Notes under the pieces: model-generated
What the model was told of the DNA's origin: nothing
The model's database searches: none
Seen by the model: the letters and a program-made list of their open reading frames with translations, nothing else
Assembly: GCA_016169945.1 (NCBI GenBank)
Contig: JADLSH010000358.1
Coordinates: 5,613,001-5,677,000 of the forward strand
DNA from: Trachythela sp. YZ-2020
Lineage: Eukaryota > Cnidaria > Anthozoa > Malacalcyonacea > Clavulariidae
Reading direction: 5' to 3'
Length of the DNA stretch: 64,000 nucleotides
Translations under genes and position numbers: made by a program
In this document: positions 48,001 through 57,000 of the stretch, in pieces
Numbering within the stretch: position 1 is the stretch's first letter
Layout of the letters: each line of letters begins with the position of its first letter

Positions 48001-49603
48001 AAAAGGTAACCAAATCGTACGAAGGGTCAGAGGATTTCCTTCTGAGTGTTGGCAAAGCTTACCTTCTAGAAGCGGCAATGGTGTTTTGGGGAATGGAAAA
48101 GCTCGATGATCACCCAACAGAGTATGTACCACCAGCTGGAATTGTCCACATGACCAAGGAGAAGAAGAAAGAATATTTCGATCTGGTTGTCGGAAAATTT
48201 GTGGACGAGTTTGTGATACCAGATCCTGACAAAGAAAATGAGAAACAAAGAAAGAGTGCTGAAACAAGCTCATTTGAAGCAGACAGAGTGAGGTAAGACT
48301 TACACAAAACAATTATTAAGATCAATATACATAATATATTGTGGAAAATACCATGATTATTTACAAATTGTATCTAGTTATTTATTTATTTTTTACTGAT
48401 GAAGATTATGGATCGATAATTTTGATAAATAAATAATCATAGTACTTTCTACATCAGTCAAATTAATTAAAATAATTATTGTCAAATAACGGCAATGAGG
48501 TAGCATAAACTATAATAAATTTCTGGATATTGGTAGGCCTCCAATGTCAGAACAATAATGTCCACATGCACATCATAGCATCGGATGGTATCCATAATTG
48601 ATAATGATACTAATATACTGTGTGTTTGACAGATTCTATGGATTGAACATGCTTGACCTTTATGTATTCCTAATGCAATTGATTGACACAACTAAAGAAG
48701 GTAACACTTGTATTTAATTTGAGAAATGCAGTTTGTTTTCAAAATGAAACCATGCAGTCAACTATATAAATAACCTGTACATAACATATCCACTGGCTAG
48801 AGCTAGCTGAGACCCGGACTCCTGATTGAATATGATAAAATTGCTCTACAGTATTTAATAATAAAACAAAAAATAAAACTGACAGGTAATTATTTATTCG
48901 ACATGACAAAAATAAAACAATGTCATGGTAAAATGTTACTGTAAATTTATGATGCAATCCCTCTTTTACTTTGGATGTACTAGCGGCATGTTATAGAATC
49001 ATAATACCGTACATTGTATGTCATTTTCAAGGTGATGGGAAAAGGAATAACATTAACAAAAAGCGACTCTTAATGTATTTCAAGTCGTCAAGTTCTTGCC
49101 AGAACTACTCTGTTGAAATGTTCACCAGCATCGCCCAAGTTGAAGCTATGTTGTCTGAAGAGATGGCCCACAGACTGACATGGGGTCAGTTTGTAAACTG
49201 GAACGGTGGTCAAGGCAAAAATATAGCTTGCGATATGGCCCAGGAGATATGCAACAGGGTGAGCAAGGATGTTGTGAAAGGAATGGGGGCAAACAAGACC
49301 ACTAAAGCAATGGTAAGGGCATCAAGGGCTGCTGCAGGTGTCCGACAAATCGTGCAGGCAATGGACGAGGCATCAAACGTAAAGCAAATGTCCAAGAAGC
49401 ACAGCCATAAAAAGTCAAATGAAGATGAGTTGCTGATGTTCCAAGACTTGAGAAAGCTGAAGCCCTTCGCCATTACAACTGGTCGATATCACCACCATTT
49501 TCCTGATATTGCTCTTTCCCCAACAAATAACATCAACATGAGTAATTTCTTCGCATGGCTACAAAAGCACAAGAAACAAATTTCAATGGGATGTAAAAAA
49601 TAG
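45027..49603 (+). CDS. DUF6589 protein, likely transposase, six exons
   Basis: Exons: 45027-45431, 45618-46070, 46590-47438, 47904-48292, 48633-48700 and 49032-49603. All junctions are GT-AG, phases agree and 2736 nt give 911 aa with no stop. Exon 1 has a ZAD-like zinc knuckle (CCLCGNDKHSGKF ... KVCRSCH). Exon 2 carries a helical RIGLCYAIMMQTRNQELS block. Exon 3 has GTGDNWDLRIHVHEM and DLHYFASSLIVERV, characteristic of DUF6589, then GGDQMTRVR. Exon 4 has KPGSVREVGTLKFF and FRE..NRRNVTPEKV. The C-terminus is basic. DUF6589 proteins are widespread, repetitive and uncharacterised in invertebrates and fungi. The Asp residues in GDNWD and GGDQ are candidate metal ligands of an RNase-H-type transposase (inference). 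It pairs divergently with the helicase. Confidence 0.88.
46190..46205 (-). repeat. Solo transposon tip in intron 2
   Basis: CCTGGGTACGAGGTTG is the complement of the inner element's own terminus (CAACCTCGTACCCAGG). It occurs once inside intron 2 with no partner end nearby, so it is probably the remnant of a related short element. Confidence 0.6.
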
Positions 49604-50336
49604 GTAATTACCTAACTTGAAAATCATTGACCAAATTCATTGCCATGACACAGAATGTTTGTTTTGAACTTTTTTACTAAAGGCTGATTAGCATTTATAT
49701 GCAGCAACTTCTGGCTAAGTTTAAACAATCAATTAAACACTGTTATTTTACACTGTACTGTATGCTATGTTGATATCAATTTATAGTTGTTTAAGACATA
49801 TAAAACTCATGCATTGAGCATATCAGATGCACATATAAAAATGTGAATTGTAATATATATTGTAATATATTTGTAATAATTGTAATATATATTTATGTTA
49901 AATATATTTCAGTTTGGCAATAAATATATATTGTAAAACAATGAGTGTAGAAAAAGGAGAAAACTATGTCGCTACAGATATATTAGGCAGAATCTTAGAC
50001 AGATTTTAAAACATAATTTATAAGCTTATGGCCAACGACAAAATCCAATAAGATAAGACAGATACCTTTTCTCACGAACTCACACAGTTAAACACTAACA
50101 CACGCTACATGATCCAAAACAGTTCACATATGAGATAATATACTCTTCTCTGATGCTCATGTTGTGGCTTTTTATCCATTTGTACCGACCAAAAAGCAAA
50201 AATATTATAAAAATATACACAATAATTCTATCAACATATCGAAAGTATTGCAAAACAACTTCTGTCGATGCGGTACAAACGCCCCCCCTGCGCATATAAA
50301 TCACGTGACAAAATAATCCAGAAATCTTGGATTATT
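49604..50336. other. Right non-coding arm of the inner transposon
   Basis: AT-rich 3' region of the DUF6589 gene. A 14-bp perfect hairpin, GACAAAATAATCCA (50307-50320) with TGGATTATTTTGTC (50328-50341), abuts and overlaps the inner edge of the right TIR. Confidence 0.65.
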
Positions 50337-50417
50337 TTGTCGCCACGTGCGCAGTGTTTGCCAGGGTTCTCTTCTCCCACGCGCGGCCGACCTAAGAGAA
50401 CCCTGGGTACGAGGTTG
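50337..50417 (-). repeat. Right 81-bp TIR, identical to the left
   Basis: Exact complement of 41737-41817, including the internal hairpin CCAGGGTTCTCTT / AAGAGAACCCTGG. It ends ACGAGGTTG directly against the 9-bp duplication at 50418. Confidence 0.93.
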
Positions 50418-51644
50418 GTTCTGCCTAGTCAAGCTGTCGAAGAGTTAAATAAGTTAAAAACACATATAAAAAAAGGATGCTTATCAGACATTCCACCTTC
50501 AGGAGGAACAAACAGAAACGAAGCATTGCACAAAATATTACGCAAAAATATTTCTAGGCAAAGGATTGGTGTGCAGTTGGCACTGGCACTGCTTGGAATA
50601 TCATTTTATATTTGGAATGAGAAGAGAAGAAATTCAGAAACTAAAAAAGTCAATCGTTCTATTCAGACTTACTATTCATCTTTTCTAGCCACTTCTAATA
50701 CATCCACAACTGAAAGATTTGGAATCTCGGCTTCAGAGAAGAGCGAAACGACGAGTGAAAATCAGGGACTGGGATATTGTTACGACTATTCTGGTGATCT
50801 CGATGAAGTTTTTAACAATGAAAATCAGGAGAATGACAACAAAGAGAGTGAAAGTGATGCTGATAGCGATGCTGAGTGTCTTCTTCATCAAACCATTTCA
50901 GCTGCGTCTTCTATTTTGAATACAGTGTTTCTGAAAATGCATGTTGTTTTAGACCAATCCAAAAAGACGAACAGTAACCCGCAGAATTTAGCCAAAGACA
51001 TACATTTTATGAAAAGTGCGTTGTTGCTCTTAAGTAATTCAAAATTTACGCCACGTGAAAACACTAGTGTTAAAGTGGATGCAGTTTTAAAAGCATATGG
51101 TCTTGAACGTGTGTCGGTTGCCAAAGACGGGAACTGCTTATTTGCATCAGTGTCGTTTTCCCTCCTGCAGTTCCTAGCAGGTGATGGTTGTTCCGTAGAA
51201 TTGCGAGAGCATCTAAATTCTGTTGGTATATTAGGTGGCAAGCCCTTGCCTGAACTTATTGCATTACTAAGAAAGCTAGTTGTTAATGAATTCCTCAGTT
51301 GCAACCTTGAAGAATACTCCTCCTTTCTCTTATCAGCTGAACATTCCTCGTGCGAAGAGACTGCGAAAAATTTTAATCAAGTTAGGAAACGCGGTTATTT
51401 TGGCTCTGTCCAATATACTTCGCACTGGTTTCGTCGTACCTCCCTTGAAAACTATCCAATCATTACAATAGTTCCCAAAAATGAGCCTGTATCTAACGTC
51501 CCTCTTTACCTGGCATTTGAGCAAATCGGGCCTGGTCATTACGATGGTGTTACTGAAAGTAGAACAAAAGAAGAATGCGTCAATGATAGAGAAACCAAAC
51601 TGAGACGGAAACATCTACAGAAAATATTCAAACAAACCGTTTAG
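50418..51644 (+). pseudogene. Large transposon gene, distal part: GTNRNE block and OTU protease
   Basis: Resumes the interrupted frame with VLPSQAVEELNKLKTH (the first residues are encoded by the duplicated 9 bp). GGTNRNEALHKILRK and GVQLALALLGISFYIWNEKR follow. The N-E block resembles the C-terminal acidic helix region of RNase-H transposases (inference). After an acidic spacer comes an OTU cysteine-protease domain: VAKDGNCLFASVSF (catalytic Asp-Gly-Asn-Cys, about 51120-51160), RGYFGSVQYTSHWF and GPGHYDGVT (catalytic His, about 51530). OTU domains deubiquitinate proteins and occur in several eukaryotic mobile elements. This part is open, but the gene as a whole is split by the inner insertion. 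The upstream part of this open frame (50268-50417) belongs to the inserted element. Confidence 0.75.
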
Positions 51645-52270
51645 AGAAAACTGTTTGTCGATGCGGTCAGGGAGGGGCGAAAAATAAGCTAACAAGAAAA
51701 TTTTGCTCAGAATACAAATCTGGTTGTAAATGCTATCAGAATTTGAAGGGTTGCACTTCCGACTGTGGGTGTTACAACTGTGCAAATACGTATGGTTCTC
51801 GAGTAGAATCTTCTGCCGAAAGCCGTCCAGGTAATCCTCAGCCCAGAAAAAGGCGAAAACATGGTTTAGGGAAAGAAACCGGGAGAGAATTCATGATTGG
51901 AAGGGGAGAAAACATAGCGGCTTCTCGTTGGACTTTATTTGAAAAGCTTCTATGCATGGAATGTGTCCATAACATGGAAAATAGTGATGACCTTGACAGA
52001 CTAACCGAGTGTTACAATAACATAATAATTTCTTTGAAAAATGGAGCTTTGAAATGCTCTGATGAATTTTTAGCTGTTGTTGGTCTTCAGGCGATTGAAA
52101 CAAAGGAAAGCAAGTCTGTTGAAAGCCTTCTTAAACGATTCTGTGATGAGAACATGGCGTTTAATGAAGCAATGAAACAACAAATAGAATTGAACGTCCT
52201 GTTACTGCAGACAGTGACAAAATGTTTTAACACAACAGATAGTCAAGTCAGTAACTATATCAAGCAGTAA
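51627..52270 (+). pseudogene. CXC (tesmin-like) cysteine-rich C-terminus, frameshifted from OTU
   Basis: The frame opens at NRLEKTVCRCGQG, +1 relative to the OTU frame, which stops at 51644. It has FCSEYKSGCKCYQN and GCTSDCGCYNCAN (about 51700-51785), the spacing of CXC/CRC zinc-binding domains that bind DNA. A helical acidic tail follows, ending at TAA 52270. The overlap with the OTU frame without a stop, and with no initiator upstream of the Cys-rich block, argues that a small indel separated one protein into two. A start at 51743 would lose the first half of the cysteines. Confidence 0.7.
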
Positions 52271-52403
52271 CTGTTAGGTCAAGTAAAAATAAATATACTT
52301 GTTTGTCGTCCGAACTTTTCAAAAAAAGAGGATGCGCGAGATGAAATGACTTCACGCTATATATATAAGGTCAAGTAAAAAAAAGATACTTGATAAGTTG
52401 TTT

Positions 52404-52441
52404 ATCGCTCCCGCCCGCATCCATATGCGGGCGGGAGCGAT
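52404..52441. repeat. 17-bp GC-rich perfect hairpin
   Basis: ATCGCTCCCGCCCGCAT (52404-52420) faces ATGCGGGCGGGAGCGAT (52425-52441) across four bases. Directly upstream of the first hammerhead ribozyme. Confidence 0.85.
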
Positions 52442-52456
52442 AGACTGCGTTACAAG

Positions 52457-52500
52457 CTGCACTGACGAGCCGTTGAACGGCGAAACATGCATGTCTGCAG
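52457..52500 (+). ncRNA. Type I hammerhead ribozyme
   Basis: All conserved parts are present. Stem I is CTGCA (52457-52461) with TGCAG (52496-52500). The core CTGACGA is at 52462-52468. Stem II is GCCGT/ACGGC closed by a TGA loop. GAAA is at 52482-52485. A short stem III (ACAT/ATGT with a 2-base loop) is followed by the cleavage triplet GTC, with the cut after 52495. Such short-stem-III type I hammerheads are known from Penelope-like retroelements and animal retrozymes, which use them to process tandem RNAs. An (AT)n run follows at 52508-52546. Confidence 0.82.
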
Positions 52501-52504
52501 ATTT

Positions 52505-52548
<44 letters not shown>

Positions 52549-52616
52549 CAGAAGGAGGGTTATATTTGTGTGTCGAGAGTGCTCGATACCATTTAGTAGA
52601 GCAGATATAAATTAAG

Positions 52617-52715
52617 ATGACACGGTGAGTCTTTTGACTTTCGGTTATCCACTGACGAGTGCAGGTTTGCCCTGTACGAAACAGAGCTGTATGTAATAAA
52701 GTCTCACCGTGTCAT
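52617..52715 (+). ncRNA. Second type I hammerhead ribozyme
   Basis: An outer stem I of 13 perfect pairs (52617-52629 with 52703-52715) encloses an internal loop, CTGACGA (52652-52658) and stem II GTGCAGG/CCTGTAC (one G-U pair). GAAA and a 4-bp stem III (ACAG/CTGT) follow, with the cut site after GTA (A at 52691). It lies about 190 bp after the first hammerhead, a spacing suggestive of a tandem retrozyme or Penelope terminal unit, though the two stems II and III differ in sequence. Confidence 0.75.
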
Positions 52716-52999
52716 CATAATTTATATATATATAAAACGTCTTGTTTTATAGTATTATAAGTTATAACTTTTGATTAAGAGTGTTAATACTGTTATTCAT
52801 GCACAATTATTATTTATTATTATTTAATATTATTTTAAAACGGTAACTCTTCACGGCCCTACGCACCTTTTTTCAAGAGGCCGTTTGATAGTAAAAAAAA
52901 TACACATAACATAAAGTTTACAATACAAGTTACACTCAAGCCGATTACTTACTTATATAGGAAAACTATTTACAATAATATAAATAGTTACACAATACT

Positions 53000-53402
53000 T
53001 GAAACCTGTCGACATGTCGACACTGATTTTATTGTTTATATACAAAATTGAAACCTGTCGACTTGTCGACATGAATTAGTTCAGTCATACGGCAAAACTT
53101 GAAACCTGTCGACATTGAGTTTGACCATACGAACAAAATTTGAACCTGTCGACATGTCGACATTCAGTTCATTGCTACACAAAATTTAAACCTGTCGACA
53201 TGTCGACACAGAGTTTAGTTATCCAAAAGCAAACTCGAAGTCGAAACCTGTCGACATGTCGACACAGAGTTTAGTTATCCAAAAGTAAACTCGAAAGTCG
53301 AAACCTGTCGACATGTCGACACAGAGTTTAGTTATCCAAAAGCAAACTCGAAAGTCGAAACCAAGCAAACTCGAAGTCGAAACCTGTCGACATGTCGACA
53401 CT
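53000..53402. repeat. Right array of GTCGACATGTCGAC palindromes
   Basis: About eight units in inverted orientation to the left array, with matching spacers in mirrored order (ACTTGAAACCTGTCGAC..., AAACTCGAAGTCGAAACC). One unit is halved (53113). Fewer copies than at the left end suggest array contraction. Confidence 0.9.
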
Positions 53403-53420
53403 GGTGTTATTCAATACGGA

Positions 53421-53877
53421 CAGGGGCGCCGGAGCCACGGGGGCAGCGGGGGCAGCTGCCCCCGCTGCCCTTATAGTACGGGGGCACGCGGGGGCAACTG
53501 GTTGCCCTTTTTCTTAACAATAAAGTGCATTGAAATGAATAAATTATTATTATTGTGACCGGGCTAGCCCTCGTAGGTTTATATAAATTGGAAATATACA
53601 GTTCCTATATAGGTTTATATGAACTGGAAATCTGAATGTATGATTTATATGTGTATCATCTTAAAAATGTGTAGACTTTCATCCTTTTGTGTATTTTATA
53701 TTGCGTTTTATAATATCAGAATTATGTAAAATCTCCACTCAAAATGCAGGAAATGGCATTTCAGAGTGTAGATTCAAAAAATTTCCGGGGGAGGATATCC
53801 CCGGACACCCCTACAAATTTCTCGCGCCCTTTTCATGGGGCTGCCCCCGCCGCTTCGGCTTCCTTCCGGCGCCCCTG
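53421..53877. mobile_element. 457-bp hAT-like MITE
   Basis: Ends CAGGGGCGCCGGA and complement, flanked by AATACGGA at 53413-53420 and 53878-53885. An 8-bp duplication with CAGGG-type tips is the hAT signature. It has G-rich GGGGGCAG repeats next to the ends, no transposase. It split the right inverted end of the large transposon: the left end has the uninterrupted sequence GGTTCCGTATTGAATAACACC. Confidence 0.92.
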
Positions 53878-53957
53878 AATACGGAACCTAACCGTCGAGA
53901 GCATACCACTGGTGACGTAGCTGGTGATGTCTTACACGGCACATAAGCCATTATTAC

Positions 53958-54362
53958 ACTGCAAACGGGTCAAGTTTTTACAAGAAAACCGAAGAGCTTA
54001 GTTCTCCCTACGTCTTGCAATATTTTAAGATGATCCTATAGCTCCTCATTATTATACATCGATTTGACCCAAACGCTTGAACAGACTCGATATAAGTATT
54101 AAGCGAGACGCATTCCTCACGATAACAGTGCAATACGCAAGACATTTAATCGCGCGCACGGCGCACGTAACGGTCAAACGTTGGCAGACCCATTCAAATT
54201 AGTAACAAATATATATACCCATTCATATTAGTAACAAATATATATATATATATATACGTGTAGGTTTAGGTCTACGAAACGCAAACAGTGCTCGACAACA
54301 TATAGTTAGAGCAAATTATAGATTTTCGCTTACCTCAAAACTTGTCTGCTTTGAGGTAAGCG

Positions 54363-54406
<44 letters not shown>

Positions 54407-55408
54407 ATATTAGGATAGTTATGAGTAGCAAAATTTAAACTCTATAGGTTTTAGAACAATATGCTACTTGCTAGTTCTTACCTTGCCTCCTGACTCAAAT
54501 GTTATTGATATTCAGCAGGTCATGTCATGTTTGCTCTGTTCAAAATAGTACAGAACATAAAGATGCTGTTGTTTGATGCATAATTTTCATCGTAAAATTC
54601 AAACTTCCTCATGTTTACAAACAATGCTCGCCCTTCAGTAATCAAAAGAAGTAAACAAATATAACCACTGAATGTGGAAGATCTAGGCTGCGAACAGGCA
54701 AAACTTTTACTCGAAATTCCTCTCGTATTCTTCTATCCTTGCGATATAAAAGTTGGCCAGATCAGACATGAATTGAAGGCAAAAATTCACGTAACCGTAA
54801 AGAAGTACGTTTTACATGGATTCCATCAATGCGCGAAGGACAAAAATCGTTCAAATCAGGACAGCTCGTGCGAATTTTGCTAGGCCTTTTCGCTTCGGCG
54901 CTTCCTGCCCCACCCCAGTCTCCCATGCTTCTGAACTGAATCCCGGTCAACCTGAAATCCCCGACAAACTACCACCCTAGAATAGTCATGCGGAAGCGAA
55001 AAGGCCAAGGACATAGAATATGGAGACGAACCAGAAGGGACACTCCTTTGATGTTAGGCGGTCGCGCCGACAGTTGCCTCATACACCCGCGAGCGAACGT
55101 CGGCCATGTTCTGGGGTAGTAAAGTCAGAGAATTTTACTATAAACAATATGGCGAAAACCGCACTATGATTAATAAAACTGCTCCTTTTGGAATGTAAGT
55201 GGACTATTTTCGTCGGTTTAAAAGTCTGGTAACGTAAAAAAAAATTTTCTGGTACAATTTAGCTGCGATAGTATTCACTCATCATCTTAGGTAATTAGTA
55301 TGACATCATAGGGTGTGGACACAAAGGGGTGTGCGTACTAAGGGGGTGTTCGTATTATGTGCGTACTAAGAGGTGTGCGCACAAGGGTGACGTCATCAGC
55401 GTACGTAC
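53958..55408. other. No gene; AT microsatellites and possible third hammerhead relic
   Basis: (TA)n runs lie at 54236-54254 and 54367-54402. Between them, GTAGGTTTAGGTCTACGAAAC (about 54260-54282) looks like the stem II-GAAA half of a hammerhead with the CTGANGA half missing. It is followed by CAGTGCTCGACAACATATAGTTAGAGCA, which matches the sequence 5' of the second ribozyme (AGTGCTCGATACCATTTAGTAGAGCA). A 70-codon frame at 54674-54883 has no recognised product. Confidence 0.5.
54323..54366. repeat. 17-bp perfect hairpin at microsatellite edge
   Basis: TTTTCGCTTACCTCAAA (54323-54339) faces TTTGAGGTAAGCGAAAA (54350-54366) across 10 bases, directly before a (TA)n run. Confidence 0.85.
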
Positions 55409-55412
55409 GTAC

Positions 55413-55480
55413 AGAGCGTACGTACAGAGCATACGTACAGAGCGTACGTACAGAGCATACGTACAAGCGTACGTACAGTT
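55413..55480. repeat. Short tandem repeat ACAGAGCRTACGT
   Basis: Five to six near-identical 13-15-bp units built on GTACGTACAGAGC. It precedes the first polymerase-related frame and could lie in the terminal region of the Polinton-like element; not proven. Confidence 0.75.
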
Positions 55481-55779
55481 GAGAGTATAAACTGTGGATA
55501 TAGATATATGCTGCTCGGCATATTGTTTACACAGCTTTCACAGAGAGAACATTGCTGGATATATTTCTTGTGAAAAGACTTGTTTTGGTATATTGTAGAC
55601 ACAACTTTCACAGAAAAAACTTTACTGGATATTTGACGTTTCGCGAGACTTGCTTTCAATTTTAAAAGACTTGATTTCAACTCTAAAGGGTAAGTGTCTA
55701 GATTTGTTTGACAAACTTTGCGTGAACTTTATCGTATGTGAACAGATAAGCTTACGCAAAACTTTTTTCTGTTTAGACA

Positions 55780-57000
55780 TGGATTTGGCTGCTAAGATTG
55801 CCGAATGTCAAACTATTGCAGAACTCGCTGCGTTGGAAAACCAATATATGCTGAACGAGTTTGAAAAGAGTCTTGCTTTTGAGAATAAAGTGGAAATTAT
55901 TACCCGTGTACTGGAATGGAGGGCGGAAAACGAGCGACTTGGGTTGACAGCGAACCTTATGGATTCCTGGACACCAAAGAACAAAGGCAGCAGTTTTTGC
56001 TTGAATGGCAAGATGACGAACCTTTTCAACAAATGTATGAGGATTTAACTCGTCAATGTTCGCCCGAAGAGAACTTTTGTCATGACGAACTGATGATTCA
56101 AACTGGTCGTGGACAGAAAAGATCTATCCACGACGTAGACGACGGGGCAGGGACATCTGATCAGGTTAGCGATAATAACTATTTTACTGTAACAGATGTT
56201 AAATTAAACAAGTTCGAGTGAAAAAGTTCCGAACAACTGGTATCGATTACACTGTACAGTTTACGGACACGTTTGCTCATTTGGAACTTTCTCAGTATCA
56301 TAATCAACTACATGAGATATTTGAAAGTTTATTGAATACCGTCACTGAAGATATTCCTGAGCACGATCAAGTCCGTTTTGTGTTCCATTCCTTCCTCTTC
56401 ACCAACTTACAACCGAACGCGTTTTAGCTCAATTTGAGCGCGTTATTCAATCCAATCAGGAATTTCGATTAAATGATTCTGTACATGTGAATTTGATTCA
56501 TGTAGAAATGCCCAATGGTGGTACCGCAACAAAACGTTCTGTAATTAATTTAGAAAAGCATTTGATCAATAAAATATCTATTGTTCGCATTCAAAACAAA
56601 GATGAAATTTGTTAAGCTAGGGCACTAGTTGTTTCGATCGCCAAAATTGAAAATGATAGTCGGTATGATCACATAAGAAATCATTGGAGACCACTTCAAA
56701 CACGTTTAGCTCATGAATTACACGAAAAAGCCGGAATTCCTATAGGTTCTTGTGGTTTAGACGAAGTCAAACAATTTCAAACGTATTTGTCTGATTGCCA
56801 AATTAATATTGTTTCGAAAGAGCACCAAAACTCTATAATTTTTCCGGACCTGTAGAACAAGAAAAAAGGATTTATTTGTTTTTGCCTGACAGCCACTATG
56901 ATGTGATTAGTAGTATGCCGGCCTTTTTTGTTCGTAAAAGGTATTGACGCACCTGTAAAAAAGCATATGAGAACGTTACGGAGCATTTATGTCCTAATGT
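55780..57000 (+). pseudogene. DNA polymerase B, N-terminal region, frameshifted
   Basis: Begins with ATG at 55780. The first frame (55780-56048) and a second overlapping frame (55916-56220, LEWQDDEPFQQMYEDL) appear to be parts of one upstream coding region separated by an indel near 55915; this region may be a separate small gene. After 56221 come DYTVQFTDTFAHLEL, HVNLIHVEMPNGG, RPLQTRLAHELHEKAG and SCGLDEVKQFQTYLS in changing frames with an in-frame stop near 56614. These blocks are typical of the N-terminal part of cnidarian Polinton polymerases (recognised from family memory). A Cys-rich segment follows at 56950-57090. Confidence 0.6.

Larger units (their letters stand above)
41737..50417. 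mobile_element. 8.68-kb RecQ/DUF6589 transposon, apparently intact
   Basis: Perfect 81-bp inverted ends (CAACCTCGTACCCAGGG...) are flanked by GTTCTGCCT at 41728-41736 and 50418-50426. It encodes two divergent genes: a RecQ-like helicase (minus) and a six-exon DUF6589 protein (plus), both fully open. Identical ends, exact duplications and intact genes indicate recent insertion and potential activity. It lands inside a codon-preserving site of the older element's gene. SF2 helicases are reported in some Academ elements, but those make 3-4-bp duplications; 9 bp is closer to Mutator-like. I leave the superfamily open. Confidence 0.93.
34398..53949. mobile_element. 19.55-kb DNA transposon with palindrome-array ends, 8-bp duplication
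   Basis: Ends GGGTTATATGCCGTGTAAGAC (left) and, on the complement, GGCTTATGTGCCGTGTAAGAC (right) are bracketed by ATTATTAC at 34390-34397 and 53950-53957. The inverted repeats continue through TCACCAGCTACGTCACCAG and a GTCGACATGTCGAC array. Its coding parts (DUF3987-like ATPase, transposase-like GTNRNE block, OTU protease, CXC) lie at 39.2-41.7 and 50.4-52.3 kb and are split by a younger transposon. An 8-bp duplication and large size fit Zisupton/KDZ, hAT or P-type lengths, but the gene content does not match any family I can name with confidence. It is old: the genes have at least three frameshifts. Confidence 0.88.

Noticed and set aside
41737..50417. Firm assignment to Academ
   Set aside because: A superfamily 2 helicase is suggestive, but the 9-bp duplication differs from the 3-4 bp reported for Academ, and no XPG nuclease is present. 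Left unassigned.
50268..50426. N-terminal extension of the OTU protein frame
   Set aside because: These codons lie in the right TIR of the inserted transposon and only happen to be in frame with the interrupted gene.
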